Assembly: GCF_012489685.1 (NCBI RefSeq)
Contig: NC_080044.1
Span: forward strand, 28,376,369-28,440,368
DNA length: 64,000 nt
Direction: 5' to 3'
Origin: Lotus japonicus
Taxonomy: Eukaryota; Streptophyta; Magnoliopsida; Fabales; Fabaceae
A program made the position numbers and the translations under genes. Numbering within the stretch: position 1 is the stretch's first letter; each line of letters begins with the position of its first letter. The notes under the pieces are model-generated. The model was not told the DNA's origin and did no database searches. It saw only the letters and a list, made by a program, of their open reading frames with translations. Positions 32,396-44,912 of the stretch are shown piece by piece.

Positions 32396-34125
32396 TTACC
32401 CTAGGGCAACGACAGGGAACATTGGTTTAGTTGGATACGTGTGTGTTGGGAGGACGATACATTGTTTGACTAACCTTATCACCTAACTTCATATGTTGAG
32501 ATTATGATGATTTGATGTTGATGAACATCGTTAGATATTAATGATTGAACTGTGTAGGAGATTCGAGAACATGCTATGTATATACCTTAGAGTAGGCAAT
32601 ACATAACTTATATGTATATATATACAACATATGTATATACCCCCTTTATCACAAGTTGATTGTATATCTATTGTATTCTGTAAGTTGACCCTAGCGCCTT
32701 GGCTTTGTTTGTATGTTTGTGTTTGGGCGGTCGGCCTGCTGCCAGGCGTCTGTCAGCCGGTTCGTGATGATTCGTTGTGCGGGAAAGACCCGGAGCGGAA
32801 CGACTATTACTGAAGCTTTCGACGAGGACCCGGACTTCATGCCTGATCGAGGGAGGGTCGATGATAGTAGTGTGGGGTATGGGTGGTTAGAGTCTTTTGG
32901 AGTTGGTTGTTACTGTAATAGCTCTGATTCGTTTTGCTTTTGGGATCGGGTAGGTTTCCGACGCATGACTTTTCGTGTGGTTCTCTTACTGAGGGATCAC
33001 AGTGAGTCAGTTGGACCATAGGGGTCTTTGCTTAGGCCATATTGAGGCCGACTTTCTCCTAGTGGTTTGTAATTATAATTTTCTCACTTACACTTCTGGG
33101 TCTGTATATATTCGCCTACGAGCATGTTACCTTGGAGTCACTGCGTGTGCGCGTGACGGGATAGTGCAGCAGAGGCTGTACCTTTGTATATGTTGTATAT
33201 CGGTTAGTTTAGTAGTTGGGTTTTGTCTTTACTTCCTTATCGTTTTGATTTAAAGGAAAGAAAACGAAAAAAAAAAATTACCTGTTTTCCGCGTAAAGAT
33301 TATTTTTGGTTACTAAAGTGACACCTGGAAATCGGGGTGTTACACAGAAGTTACAAGGTCAGAAGATCTGAGCTTCCATTTGACTCTGATCACCAAGCTT
33401 CACAAGTTCCCACATGAAGTGTCCTTCTGAACAGAAGTCATCCTAGGCTAAGGCTACGTTGCTATCAAAGTACAAAAGCACTGTACAATTCCTGACGCCC
33501 TTACCTACCATGATCAGCCACAACAGAACCTAGAAATCCCAAATCTGCCCTCCAACGGTAGCATTCCATGCAACTTCCAAACCCTAATACTTGGAGTATA
33601 TAAAGAGGCTGAAGATGAAAGATGCCGCTCAAGAAACTTTGTTCAAGCGCAAGCAAAATTCATATATTCTCTTAGCAATCTTTCTTCATTGAATTCATTG
33701 TGTTTACTACAAGCTTTTCTAGAAGCAATCTCCTTGTAAACCAAATCTTTTAAACAGTTGTTTAGCTTTCCTTAAGGAGATCAAGGTTGGTCAGATCCTT
33801 GAGAAGACTAAGAGAGTGAATCTTAGTGTGAGCTAAGTCAGTGTATTGTTAGTCACTTGTAGGTTTCAAGTGTAGTTGTAACAAAACTCTGATTAGTGAA
33901 TTGTCTTCATTCTTAGAAAGAAGAAATCACCTTCACGGGTGGACTGGATTAGCTTGAGTGTTTCATCAAGTGAACCAGAATAAAATCCTTGTGTGCTTTC
34001 CTTATCTCTTATCTTAAGCACTTTACTTTTGCCTCGAGAGATTTCTTAAAATCTTAAGTAGGAAGTTTTATTCTAAAGACGCTATTCAAACCCCCCTTTC
34101 TACCGTTTTTCATACCTTCAACATC

Positions 34126-34600
34126 GACTTATATTAAATTGGTTTTAGGACTAAAAAGTCACGTTGAAAATGTGCTATATCAGTGTAAAATTAATTTATA
34201 TAGACAACCAATTAATTTCGTCAAGTCATGGAATATATTTTTATTTTAATTAATATTAAAAATTAAACTACAAAATTGTTATTCCTCCAATTCTTATTAT
34301 TTTTGGTTTAACTTACATTCACAAGTCACATTAAAAATGTGTTATCCGTCATATTTTTATTATTTTTAGATTCTTATAAAATTTACATCCACGGTTAACG
34401 GCTATGAGATTAATCTTCTCGAGATTTAGAGGTGTGAATCGAATAGATTTTTTCCAGAAAATTCTTTCCAAATACACTACTCAGAGATCAAATCATAGAC
34501 CAAATACTTAAGTAGTTCAGTTATATGTGCACTGCGTTGTGCCTTATTAATTCTGATTCTTATTATAAAGTCTTATTCAAATAGTTACACCTATTAAAAA
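34126..34600 (-). other. TPS upstream region, distal part (inverted-duplication arm)
   Basis: 34386-34594 reversed matches 52969-53173 at roughly 80% by eye (shared TATTTGAATAAGA, TAATAAGAATCAGAATTAATAAGG, ACTACTTAAGTATTT); another block is GGATAACACATTTT-AATGTGACTT. Collinearity with the other copy resumes only after the solo LTRs are removed. Confidence 0.75.
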
Positions 34601-35139
34601 AGATAAATTCTGTGGTACCCTGATTTTTTTTTTGGTGTGGTACTAATATTAAGTAATTTAATATATTATTATCATGTTATTCAAGGTAAATACAACATAT
34701 TTAGATTTTACTTTACTTATCAATTAACTTCGTCTCATGAAATTCATTTTTTATTGAAATATGAACGAGTGGTGGAAACGAATAATGATGACAGAGATGC
34801 GCGTAAAATGACTATAGTTGACGGATGAACACAACTCGCAAATCTCATGTCCCTAAGAATAGAACGCTGCATTACTAGGATAGAACAAAATTAAAATTTT
34901 AACAGGTACATGAGTCTTTATTATCAAACAAACTCATTTCGGTGTCACGCCTTAATCTGGCTTAAGGTAACACAGCAAACACCATTAATAAAATATAAGT
35001 GAAGCTAATATTAATTGGGCCCCAGGCCCTCCCACAAAAAAAATAATATTGTATTGATTGCATTCACTGACTCAAATCAAGAAAAATGAAAGTAAATTGT
35101 CGCCAAGACATGTTTAACTGACGAGCTATCCACTTAGAG
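34601..35139. other. AT-rich spacer at the centre of the inverted duplication
   Basis: No ORF or known repeat recognised. The last five bases (TAGAG) are the target duplication of the gag-only element. Confidence 0.4.
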
Positions 35140-36518
35140 TGTAACACCCCGATTTCGGTGGCGTCACTTTAGTAACCAAAAATAAACTTAATGCGGAAAA
35201 ACGTGAATATTTTTTTTTGATAATAACTAAGACAAGACTGAATTGAATAAAACCCGAATGCGAAAAGCAATGGAACTAATATACAATATATAAACAGCCC
35301 CCGCTGTAAGAAGCAACCTCGTCACGAGTAAACCTCCAGTGACGGAAGGAGAAAGATGTAACGCCCGTAGGCAATATGTACAAACCGAATGAAAGGGTGA
35401 AGTGTCCGCAACACCATCCCTCAAAACTGAGAATAAGTTGACCCAATGGTCTGAAAATAAGACCCCCTAAGTCCAACCAACTCTCTGTGATTCCCGTAAA
35501 GAAATCACACAAAAAGCTATAGGTGGGAAACTACCATGTTCCCAAAGAAAACAAATGATGTTTAGAGCTAAGACTCTACTCCTACACTAATCCCATCCCG
35601 AGGAGCTCACACTAACACTCAGTCCTACGTGCTAACATGATCGTCGTCTGAACCAGAATCCAGAACGACCTAGTCTATGTACACCATCCGTCCTCCTCTC
35701 GCTACCGCGATGCGCTCCTGTTCCAGCATCTCCACTCTAGTTCCCCCCGAAGGGTGAACCGTCATGAACCAGCCCGCCAAAGACATCTGACAAAGGGCGT
35801 TTGTCCGCCAAAGCACACAAAGAAGACGCGAGGGTCAACTCCAAAGAATTATGTAAATAATACCACCAATAGATACAGATAAGGAAATAGCCACTTAGGC
35901 TTATAGCTAGGGATAACATCCTAGGGTTGCATATTTCTCAATGAACATAAACGACAGTAAATCACAGTTAACATGCCTCAAATAGAATTAACAAGTACCA
36001 AACACACTCATCAACTATGTCAGTATGCATGTTGCATGAAATGATATGCAGGTTAACCCAATCAACCAATATGCAATCCGGAACGGATGGACATCAAACG
36101 GATCAGCCCTAACACCAGCCACGGTGGGACCATTTCGGCCCGCGTGCCTCTTACACCACACAAAGGTAGTCAGTCAGATCAGCAGTAAACCCGTAGGTCT
36201 GCCATTTCGGTCTGCTACAAGAGACGTCTATAAACGCTCTTACACGGCATTCCGGGTCTTATGACCATTTTGGAAACCGACAACATTTGGAATTCTCCGA
36301 GGTCCGGTATCACGCCGTGTATTAACCTCCTATGTATGCATGAATGCAATATGATTAACCAAACAACGTCTCCGACCTCACTCGACACGTCGCCACGTGT
36401 TCTAGGTAAATTAATGTCTCTAAAAGCTTACCCTAAGGTAAAAGTCGATTCTGCGACAAAATACAATAATCATAAAATGAGTGCAACCACTCACGATAAC
36501 TCTTCGAGTCATCAATGC

Positions 36519-36800
36519 TCTCACGAAGTCTCCCGCTTCAGTGGAGTCTCACACATTCACAAAGTCTCACGCTTCAGTGAAGTTTTATGCTTTCACAAGG
36601 TCTCACGCCTCAGTGAATTTACACACTTGCACGAAGTCTCACGCTTCAGTGAAGATTCACGCTCTCACAAGGTCTCACGCCTCAGTGGAGTTCCATGCTT
36701 TTCACAAGGTCTCACGCCTCAGTGAAGATCCATGCTTTCCACAAGGTCTCACGCCTCAGTGGAGTATCCCGCATTCACAAGGTCTCACGCCTCAGTGAAG
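36519..36800. repeat. Hairpin array type III, left LTR
   Basis: About eight units, complement of the array at 32023-32395: CTCAC or TTCAC arms around TCTCACGC or TCTCCCGC centres, for example TCACGAAGTCTCCCGCTTCA. Confidence 0.8.
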
Positions 36801-38398
36801 CTTCTCGGCTCATCCCTTGGATGGCTAAACAAACTGCTCGACGAGCAAAGAGTATCAACCTACTCAAAACCTCTTAACATTCTCAACACTTAGGATCCGA
36901 CGACACTTCTCGCTTTCCAAAACTAAGATTTGACTTCCAAGCCTTCCTTTCGAGATTGTTATCCTTACTTAAAGATTTAGAGGTTGTTTAATGTCTTATG
37001 AGTTTTCCTTATAAAATAGATTACATTTTGTCTTATCGCAAATCTTATAAATTTTCAGGATCTCCAAATCCCAAATCACTTCCAGAGAATGTCTCAATCC
37101 ACTAAACAAAAACAAGGCCCGAACCTCGTTCGTCCTATCAAGCTTCCTCAAAACTCTCAAAATAAAATCGGCATGACCTGCCCGCTATTCTCACGATTCA
37201 GAATCTCAGATTTCATAGCAGCAGCATAATTAACTCATCACAGTTAACAACATGTCATATATCAATACATCTCATCATAAACACTTAGCACTTAGCATAT
37301 AAAGCATGCACCACACATCCTAGATTACCCACATAGCACATAGCATGTAAGTCAATCTCAAAAACATTCAGTAGATGAATCATCTACATTGTCAGCCGAA
37401 GCCTCAGAAAACATTTTCCAATCACACACAATCCAGTGCATAAACAGTAAACAATGTCGAAAGCATCGACCCTAAGCATTAACTAGAGATTCAGTGAGAA
37501 GCCCTCACCTGCAGATTCTCCAAGATGAACTCCCAACTCTTCCTCACAATCAAAGTGTTGTTCCTCAGGAAATTCCTCAAAAGTTCCTTTAAAACAAAGT
37601 CACAGAAATACTATCAGAATCTATCAAAAACTAAGCTATCGATACTTACTAAGGTTACTCGAAGTAATCTATACTCTAAGGTACGATAATCTAGCGCGAA
37701 AGACAAGTTTTCGGAAAAGGAAATTTTCCTCCTCCTCCCCTATAGGGCTCGGCCACTTTTGGTAATTGTGGGGCTCGATTTTTCTTCGATCAAACTTGGT
37801 TCCTATGCTATCATTAGCCGTAACTAAGGGTATTCTGAACTCGGAAAAATTATCGGATCAAAAACTGTCGCAGGGGTATTTTGGTCATGATTTTTAACTT
37901 AGGATTTTCAAAACTGAAATCCCAAAAACCAAATTTTGCAGGGACGTCACCAACGACGTTTATGACAACTAATCCTACTAGCACTAAGCTAAGGCGATAG
38001 TTTTCAGCCTAAAGGTTGAAGCTTTACTCCAAAAACTCCAAAAATGGGTATTTTAGGCTAAAATTGATTCCGGCGGAATTCCGGCGACATAACGGAAAAT
38101 CTAATCCGGCAGAAGTGATCTTGGGCACATAAAGAAGAGGTTTAGAATCAGAAATGAAAGATTCGGGATAGTTTTGCAAAAACCCATAAACTATCAGCTC
38201 AGAAAAGTCTTCAGAAAAGCTATGGAAAAAGCGATCAGAGGTAAGGATTAGCGACTATACCTCGAAACCTTGAAGTAGCAACTGATTGATCGACGATCAC
38301 GCAAGAATCGAACAAAAGCTCTTCTTCCTCCTCTCCTCTCAAACTCGCGGCCTCCTTGGTGAAAATGGGTAAGATATTTGTTTTTTCTCATTTCTTGG

Positions 38399-38408
38399 CT
38401 ATATATAG
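38399..38408 (-). promoter_or_regulatory. TATA box of left Tekay-like LTR
   Basis: CTATATATAG (self-complementary) in GG-CTATATATAG-AGGTTGG; equivalent at 44903-44912 in the right LTR, about 705 bases from the LTR 5' end. Confidence 0.6.
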
Positions 38409-39112
38409 AGGTTGGCAAAACGCGGTAAAATGAAAGTTTCGCGAATCTGATTTTTCCGGCTTCATTCTCCATGAATTCTAAGATAGGTTTTGGTGAAAGA
38501 ATTCCAAAACTAAAATGAGGTGTCCTTGTATTTTTAGTGACTAATGCATAATCGGTATAAAACTATTTTACCCGATAAGTTGCTTTTTGCATCGAATGTC
38601 GGAATGGAAAACTTCCTTCTGAAGAAAGATTGAAATCATCAAGAGAAATGGGTGTAGGCGTGTATAATCTTCATTTGATGTTCCGAATAGAAAAATTCTT
38701 CATTGTCGGTTGATTCTAGGGTTTTGAAATACCAGGGTTTCGGTTTCGGCAAACTTCTGATGATTGGAATCGGACGTTCGTAGATCCTAGAGTTTCGCCT
38801 CGAAACGATTTTGATATATGGAAAAAGAGAAGTTCTAACATTTCTCTGAAGATTTTTGGAATTAACTTCCATCGGCCTATAAGTGAAAACTAGCTATATA
38901 CTAGGGTTTCTGACCTAGGTTTAAGCGTATAACGATCGTGCTATAACTTAAATCGACTTCGATAAAATCCTTTGACTTTTCCTGAACTTTCTCCTTCATA
39001 AATCTATTTCATTTGACAAACTCTTGTTTAGGTTTCCTTTCACAATACATCAACCCTAATCGTGAATAAGATTTTATTCACTAAGCATAAGCTTAAAAAC
39101 TTGGGTCTTACA

Positions 39113-39124
39113 TTACTACCCTCC
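39113..39124 (-). other. Polypurine tract of gag-only element
   Basis: Minus-strand GGAGGGTAGTAA directly before the 3' LTR. Confidence 0.6.
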
Positions 39125-40238
39125 AAAAAGAAAGTTTCGACCTCGAAACTTAAGGGTCAGTAAAAAGTTCTGGATATTATTCCTTGATCTTTTCCTCTAA
39201 TACCCATATAGCACCGTCCGTGTCTTTGTTCCAAATAACTTTCACTAAAGCACTCTGTTTTCCCTTCGATTGTTTCACTCTTCTAGCCCCAATGCTGGTT
39301 CGACGGCGTCTCAACAGACATAACATCTTTCAACTTGCCGAGGTTTAACTACAATCGTCAATGATGACACCACTAAAACTCTTACTCAAATATGATCTTC
39401 AGCTTCCGAAGTCGATCTTTACCCTAAGATTCTCATTCCACTTAGCAAAATTCACTTGCTAATCTCTAGCTTGTATCACCGAAATCCATAACAAGTTTCA
39501 TTCACTCTTAGACTTTAAGCAACTTGTCCAGATATGACAACCTCAAGTGTTCATCTTAATACTAACACTCCCCTTTTCTGTAACTTGATCACCATCTCGT
39601 CCATCAACTTCTTAATCTCTCAATCAAATTCTGACCAACTTTGAGTCCTAGAAACTTAAGACAACAATTCATAGACCTAAAACCTAAACCTTTACCAAGT
39701 TTGGACCTCTAATGTCCGTTAATTCTTCAATACCTCTTAAATGAATATCCATTTCTTCAATCTATAACTCCTTCGCAAGAAAACTAATACTTAATGCGAA
39801 CTTTTCCTCCCAACTCGACTAATCCTGGATCCAATCAAGTTAATCTTACCAATCCTTCTATCAAAGTCCATAGCCAGCTCTGATTCCGAATATCACCCCC
39901 TCAATATTAAGTTGATCAGGCCTAATACATCGAAGGTGAAAATCTAGAAAAAGCCCACTGGAACAGTCAATGAGTTCCTATCATCCAGTGGTCGCAAATA
40001 CCCTGACGTTAAATCTTCAATGATGTCGCTACGGAACTACACACCCTCGACATCATACGTATACTATCCATAATGAATCTCTATGAAATTCATTCTTCAG
40101 CTTCTAGCTTCCTTTTAAACGCATCGGTAGAAGACTACTTTCTAGGCTTAGCGTGTCATTCTAAACCTCGTATAACTTCTATAGCTAAAATACGAGCTAC
40201 GGTCAAATAAGGTATTAATAGGCATAATAACTATAAGG
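39125..40238 (-). other. Non-coding interior where pol should be
   Basis: 1.1 kb with no ORF of note on either strand and no recognisable protease, reverse transcriptase, integrase or chromodomain phrase. In an autonomous Tekay element this interval would hold about 4 kb of pol. Confidence 0.6.
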
Positions 40239-41432
40239 TCAAAGCTTAGACAGTATAAGTAAGTTAGGTGTGTTTGCACGCGCTACGAGAGTAATGAAAC
40301 ATATTATACTGGATTGAAAAAGAATGGTTAGAAGGTTACCATCGTTCTGGCGCTCTCCTCTGACAAACCCCTCAGCTCTCTCACCGTCTATGGTGTAAAC
40401 TCTTGCTTTAGCAGCAGGACGCTTTCCACGAGCAGTGTTCACGGTTGACTCCGTCTTGGGTGCTCTGCACTGATTGGCAGTGTGCCCCATTTTGTTACAA
40501 TTAAAGCACTTGGGCCTCTTGTCGGAACAAGCATTAGCATAATGCCCCGGCTCCCCACATCTGAAACAGGTCATCTCCTTCTTCAAAGTCTGCTCTCCGG
40601 GACCTCCAGCAGTACCCGTCACGGGTCTGTAAGATCCTGAAGTAAATCCTCTTCCAGCAAGACGCTGATATGGCCCCCTGCTCTGAAATTTCTCTCTGCT
40701 CTGAAAATTTTGAGAGCCCGATCTCATCGGCCCTCCAGTTCCAGCCCGGTTCATTCTCCGGTTCTTCATCAGTTCCACTTCCGTGGCTTTCTCAACCAAC
40801 GACTGGAATCGCATGATTCCCAGCGGCCTCACTGAGTCCTCAATATCAGGCCTCAGTCCATTTACAAAGCGCTTGCACATGTAGCGCTCATTCACATGAT
40901 CATGAAAGAATTGAAAATGCTTCGCCAAAGATTCCAGCTTTGAAGCAAATTCCGGTACTGACATACCTCCTTGACGGAGTGTCAGAAATTGTGACTCCTG
41001 CTCATCTCGAGCACTTGTTGGAAAGTATTTCTCCAAGAACGCGGTTCGGAAAGAGTTCCAGTTGATCTCTTCATGGTTGTCTTCCATAATCCCCCTGGTG
41101 CCCCTCCACCAGTACTCAGCATCACCCAGCAGCAAGTAAGTTGCCATGCCAACCTTGGCACCCTCAACAGTTTGCAAAACACCGAAAATCTTCTCGACTT
41201 CCTGGATCCAGAGGTCCGCTTTGTCTGGGTCAGTACCACCAGGGAACTTTGGTGGGTTTTGCCTCCTGATATCATTCAGGCCTTTGTTCTGGTCCAGAGT
41301 TACTTCCCTCTGGCGCTGATGCTGTTCACGTGCCTCCTCAGCAGCACGCCTCATAGCATTATCGTTCGCTTGTGCCGTCACAGCTTGGGCCATAGTGGCC
41401 ATCATCTCCGCTAACTGGTTAGTGTTCACCAT
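40239..41432 (-). CDS. gag: Gypsy (Tekay-like) Gag
   Basis: 397 residues, uninterrupted, starting at ATG 41432 (MVNTNQLAEMMATMAQAV), about 200 bases after the primer site. It has a basic N-terminal helix region, the retrotransposon gag core (PPKFPGGTDPDKADLWIQE, AEYWWRGTRG, FLEKYFPTSARDEQESQFL, CKRFVNGLRPDIE), and two CCHC knuckles, C289-X2-C-X4-H-X4-C302 and C309-X2-C-X4-H-X4-C322. It ends about 75 residues after the knuckles; the last part (LLTILFQSSIICFITLV) is unlike a protease and probably marks the deletion joint. An intact capsid gene in an element without pol suggests it is kept for packaging RNA in trans with an autonomous relative; inference. Confidence 0.92.
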   Translation of the reverse strand: MVNTNQLAEMMATMAQAVTAQANDNAMRRAAEEAREQHQRQREVTLDQNKGLNDIRRQNPPKFPGGTDPDKADLWIQEVEKIFGVLQTVEGAKVGMATYLLLGDAEYWWRGTRGIMEDNHEEINWNSFRTAFLEKYFPTSARDEQESQFLTLRQGGMSVPEFASKLESLAKHFQFFHDHVNERYMCKRFVNGLRPDIEDSVRPLGIMRFQSLVEKATEVELMKNRRMNRAGTGGPMRSGSQNFQSREKFQSRGPYQRLAGRGFTSGSYRPVTGTAGGPGEQTLKKEMTCFRCGEPGHYANACSDKRPKCFNCNKMGHTANQCRAPKTESTVNTARGKRPAAKARVYTIDGERAEGFVRGERQNDGNLLTILFQSSIICFITLVARANTPNLLILSKL

Positions 41433-41628
41433 GTTCTGTTAAGTTAGACAAACAGTTAGTACTCATCATAAGATAGCATTTCCATAACTATACAATATGA
41501 TTAAGCAATAACTTCAATCAATTCTAAGCAAAAAATCGCTAGCAGACAATCAATTTTCACTCTTTGCAGAGTCACACAACCTAGCACAGAAGACCTATTC
41601 CCCAACAACTCCCGAAAGACTCGACCGT

Positions 41629-41640
41629 GCTCTGATACCA
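41629..41640 (-). other. Primer-binding site (tRNA-iMet) of gag-only element
   Basis: Minus-strand TGGTATCAGAGC three bases inside the 5' LTR end (41644). Confidence 0.9.
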
Positions 41641-43022
41641 CAATGTAACACCCCGATTTCGGTGGCGTCACTTTAGTAACCAAAAATAAACTTAATGCGG
41701 AAAAACGTGAATATTTTTTTTTGATAATAACTAAGACAAGACTGAATTGAATAAAACCCGAATGCGAAAAGCAATGGAACTAATATACAATATATAAACA
41801 GCCCCCGCTGTAAGAAGCAACCTCGTCACGAGTAAACCTCCAGTGACGGAAGGAGAAAGATGTAACGCCCGTAGGCAATATGTACAAACCGAATGAAAGG
41901 GTGAAGTGTCCGCAACACCATCCCTCAAAACTGAGAATAAGTTGACCCAATGGTCTGAAAATAAGACCCCCTAAGTCCAACCAACTCTCTGTGATTCCCG
42001 TAAAGAAATCACACAAAAAGGTATAGGTGGGAAACTACCATGTTCCCAAAGAAAACAAATGATGTTCAGAGCTAAGACTCTACTCCTACACTAATCCCAT
42101 CCCGAGGAGCTCACATTAACACTCAGTCCTACGTGCTAACATGATCGTCGTCTGAACCAGAATCCAGAACGACCTAGTCTATGTACACCATCCGTCCTCC
42201 TCTCGCTACCGCGATGCGCTCCTGTTCCAGCATCTCCACTCTAGTTCCCCCCGAAGGGTGAACCGTCATGAACCAGCCCGCCAAAGACATCTGACAAAGG
42301 GCGTTTGTCCGCCAAAGCACACACAGAAGACGCGAGGGTCAACTCCAAAGAATTATGTAAATAATACCACCAATAGATACAGATAAGGAAATAGCCACTT
42401 AGGCTTATAGCTAGGGATAACATCCTAGGGTTGCATATTTCTCAATGAACATAAACGACAGTAAATCACAGTTAACATGCCTCAAATAGAATTAACAAGT
42501 ACCAAACACACTCATCAACTATGTCAGTATGCATGTTGCATGAAATGATATGCAGGTTAACCCAGTCAACCAATATGCAATTCGGAACGGATGGACATCA
42601 AACGGATCAGCCCTAACACCAGCCACGGTGGGACCATTTCGGCCCGCGTGCCTCTTACACCACACAAAGGTAGTCAGTCAGATCAGCAGTAAACCCGTAG
42701 GTCTGCCATTTCGGTCTGCTACAAGAGACGTCTATAAACGCTCTTACACGGCATTCCGGGTCTTATGACCATTTTGGAAACCGACAACATTTGGAATTCT
42801 CCGAGGTCCGGTGTCACGCCGTGTATTAACCTCCTATGTATGCATGAATGCAATATGATTAACCAAACAACGTCTCTGACCTCACTCGACACGTCGCCAC
42901 GTGTTCTAGGTAAATTAATGTCTCTAAAAGCTTACCCTAAGGTAAAAGTCGATTCTGCGACAAAATACAATAATCATAAAATGAGTGCAACCACTCACGA
43001 TAACTCTTCGAGTCATCAATGC

Positions 43023-43304
43023 TCTCACGAAGTCTCCCGCTTCAGTGGAGTCTCACACATTCACAAAGTCTCACGCTTCAGTGAAGTTTTATGCTTTCAC
43101 ATGGTCTCACGCCTCAGTGAATTTACACACTTGCACGAAGTCTCACGCTTCAGTGAAGATTCACGCTCTCACAAGGTCTCACGCCTCAGTGGAGTTCCAT
43201 GCTTTTCACAAGGTCTCACGCCTCAGTGAAGATCCATGCTTTCCACAAGGTCTCACGCCTCAGTGGAGTATCCCGCATTCACAAGGTCTCACGCCTCAGT
43301 GAAG
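43023..43304. repeat. Hairpin array type III, right LTR
   Basis: Copy of 36519-36800; one visible change in the array (CACAAGG to CACATGG). Confidence 0.8.
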
Positions 43305-44902
43305 CTTCTCGGCTCATCCCTTGGATGGCTAAACAAACTGCTCGACGAGCAAAGAGTATCAACCTACTCAAAACCTCTTAACATTCTCAACACTTAGGAT
43401 CCGGCGACACTTCTCGCTTTCCAAAACTAAGATTTGACTTCCAAGCCTTCCTTTCGAGATTGTTATCCTTACTTAAAGATTTAGAGGTTGTTTAATGTCT
43501 TATGAGTTTTCCTTATAAAATAGATTACATTTTGTCTTATCGCAAATCTTATAAATTTTCAGGATCTCCAAATCCCAAATCACTTCCAGAGAATGTCTCA
43601 ATCCACTAAACAAAAACAAGGCCCGAACCTCGTTCGTCCAATCAAGCTTCCTCAAAACTCTCAAAATAAAATCGGCATGACCTGCCCGCTATTCTCACGA
43701 TTCAGAATCTCAGATTTCATAGCAGCAGCATAATTAACTCATCACAGTCAACAACATGTCATATATCAATACATCTCATCATAAACACTTAGCACTCAGC
43801 ATGTAAAGCATGCACCACACATCCTAGATTACCCACATAGCACATAGCATGTAAGTCAATCTCAGAAACATTCAGTAGATGAATCATCTACATTGTCAGC
43901 CGAAGCCTCAGAAAACATTTTCCAATCACACACAATCCAGTGCATAAACAGTAAACAATGTCGAAAGCATCGACCCTAAGCATTAACTAGAGATTCAGTG
44001 AGAAGCCCTCACCTGCAGATTCTCCAAGATGAACTCCCAACTCTTCCTCACAATCAAAGTGTTGTTCCTCAGGAAATTCCTCAAAAGTTCCTTTAAAACA
44101 AAGTCACAGAAATACTATCAGAATCTATCAAAAACTAAGCTATCGATACTTACTAAGGTTACTCGAAGTAATCTATACTCTAAGGTACGATAATCTAGCG
44201 CGAAAGACAAGTTTTCGGAAAAGGAAATTTTCCTCCTCCTCCCCTATAGGGCTCGGCCACTTTTGGTAATTGTGGGGCTCGATTTTTCTTCGATCAAACT
44301 TGGTTCCTATGCTATCATTAGCCGTAACTAAGGGTATTCTGAACTCGGAAAAATTATCGGATCAAAAACTGTCGCAGGGGTATTTTGGTCATGATTTTTA
44401 ACTTAGGATTTTCAAAACTGAAATCCCAAAAACCAAATTTTGCAGGGACGTCACCAACGACGTTTATGACAACTAATCCTACTAGCACTAAGCTAAGGCG
44501 ATAGTTTTCAGCCTAAAGGTTGAAGCTTTACTCCAAAAACTCCAAAAATGGGTATTTTAGGCTAAAATTGATTCCGGCGGAATTCCGGCGACATAACGGA
44601 AAATCTAATCCGGCAGAAGTGATCTTGGGCACATAAAGAAGAGGTTTAGAATCAGAAATGAAAGATTCGGGATAGTTTTGCAAAAACCCATAAACTATCA
44701 GCTCAGAAAAGTCTTCAGAAAAGCTATGGAAAAAGCGATCAGAGGTAAGGACTAGCGACTATACCTCGAAACCTTGAAGTAGCAACTGATTGATCGACGA
44801 TCACGCAAGAATCGAACAAAAGCTCTTCTTCCTCCTCTCCTCTCAAACTCGCGGCCTCCTTGGTGAAAATGGGTAAGATATTTGTTTTTTCTCATTTCTT
44901 GG

Positions 44903-44912
44903 CTATATATAG
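44903..44912 (-). promoter_or_regulatory. TATA box of 5' Tekay-like LTR
   Basis: CTATATATAG, about 705 bases from the LTR start at 45617. In element orientation about 3.2 kb of LTR lie downstream, so the RNA leader would be unusually long. Confidence 0.6.

Larger units (their letters stand above)
29580..33344 (+). mobile_element. Tekay-like gypsy solo LTR nested in SIRE-E
   Basis: 3765 bp from TGTAAGACCCGG to GGGGTGTTACA, flanked by CAGAA (29575-29579 and 33345-33349), inserted in the SIRE-E LTR. Plus orientation. TATA box at 30271-30279, 691 bases from the start. Contains hairpin arrays of types II and III. Homologous throughout to 5098-8681 on the opposite strand, with a different choice of arrays. 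Short ORFs inside are not genes. Confidence 0.95.
29190..34120 (+). mobile_element. SIRE-E solo LTR (interrupted)
   Basis: Starts TGTAAGATCAAATTTTG at 29190 and ends CATACCTTCA at 34120, flanked by ACATC (29185-29189 and 34121-34125). Without the nested insertion it is 1161 bp. TATA box TATATAAAG at 33597-33605. It carries no internal region. It lies in the upstream region of the minus-strand terpene synthase. Confidence 0.95.
35140..39112 (-). repeat. 3' LTR of gag-only element
   Basis: TGTAACACCCCG at 35140 to GGGTCTTACA at 39112, 3973 bp. Includes a TATATATAG box (38399-38408) and a type III hairpin array (36519-36800). Short ORFs such as those at 36261-36798 are array translations. Confidence 0.95.

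Noticed and set aside
36261..36877. Overlapping ORFs of 60-154 residues with KSHASV-like repeats (also at 42765-43381 and, reversed, 32099-32389)
   Set aside because: They are translations of the type III hairpin array and shift with its unit length; no conserved protein feature.
39125..40238. Hidden pol of the gag-only gypsy element
   Set aside because: No reverse transcriptase, integrase or RNase H phrase seen in any frame; at 1.1 kb it is too short to hold pol.
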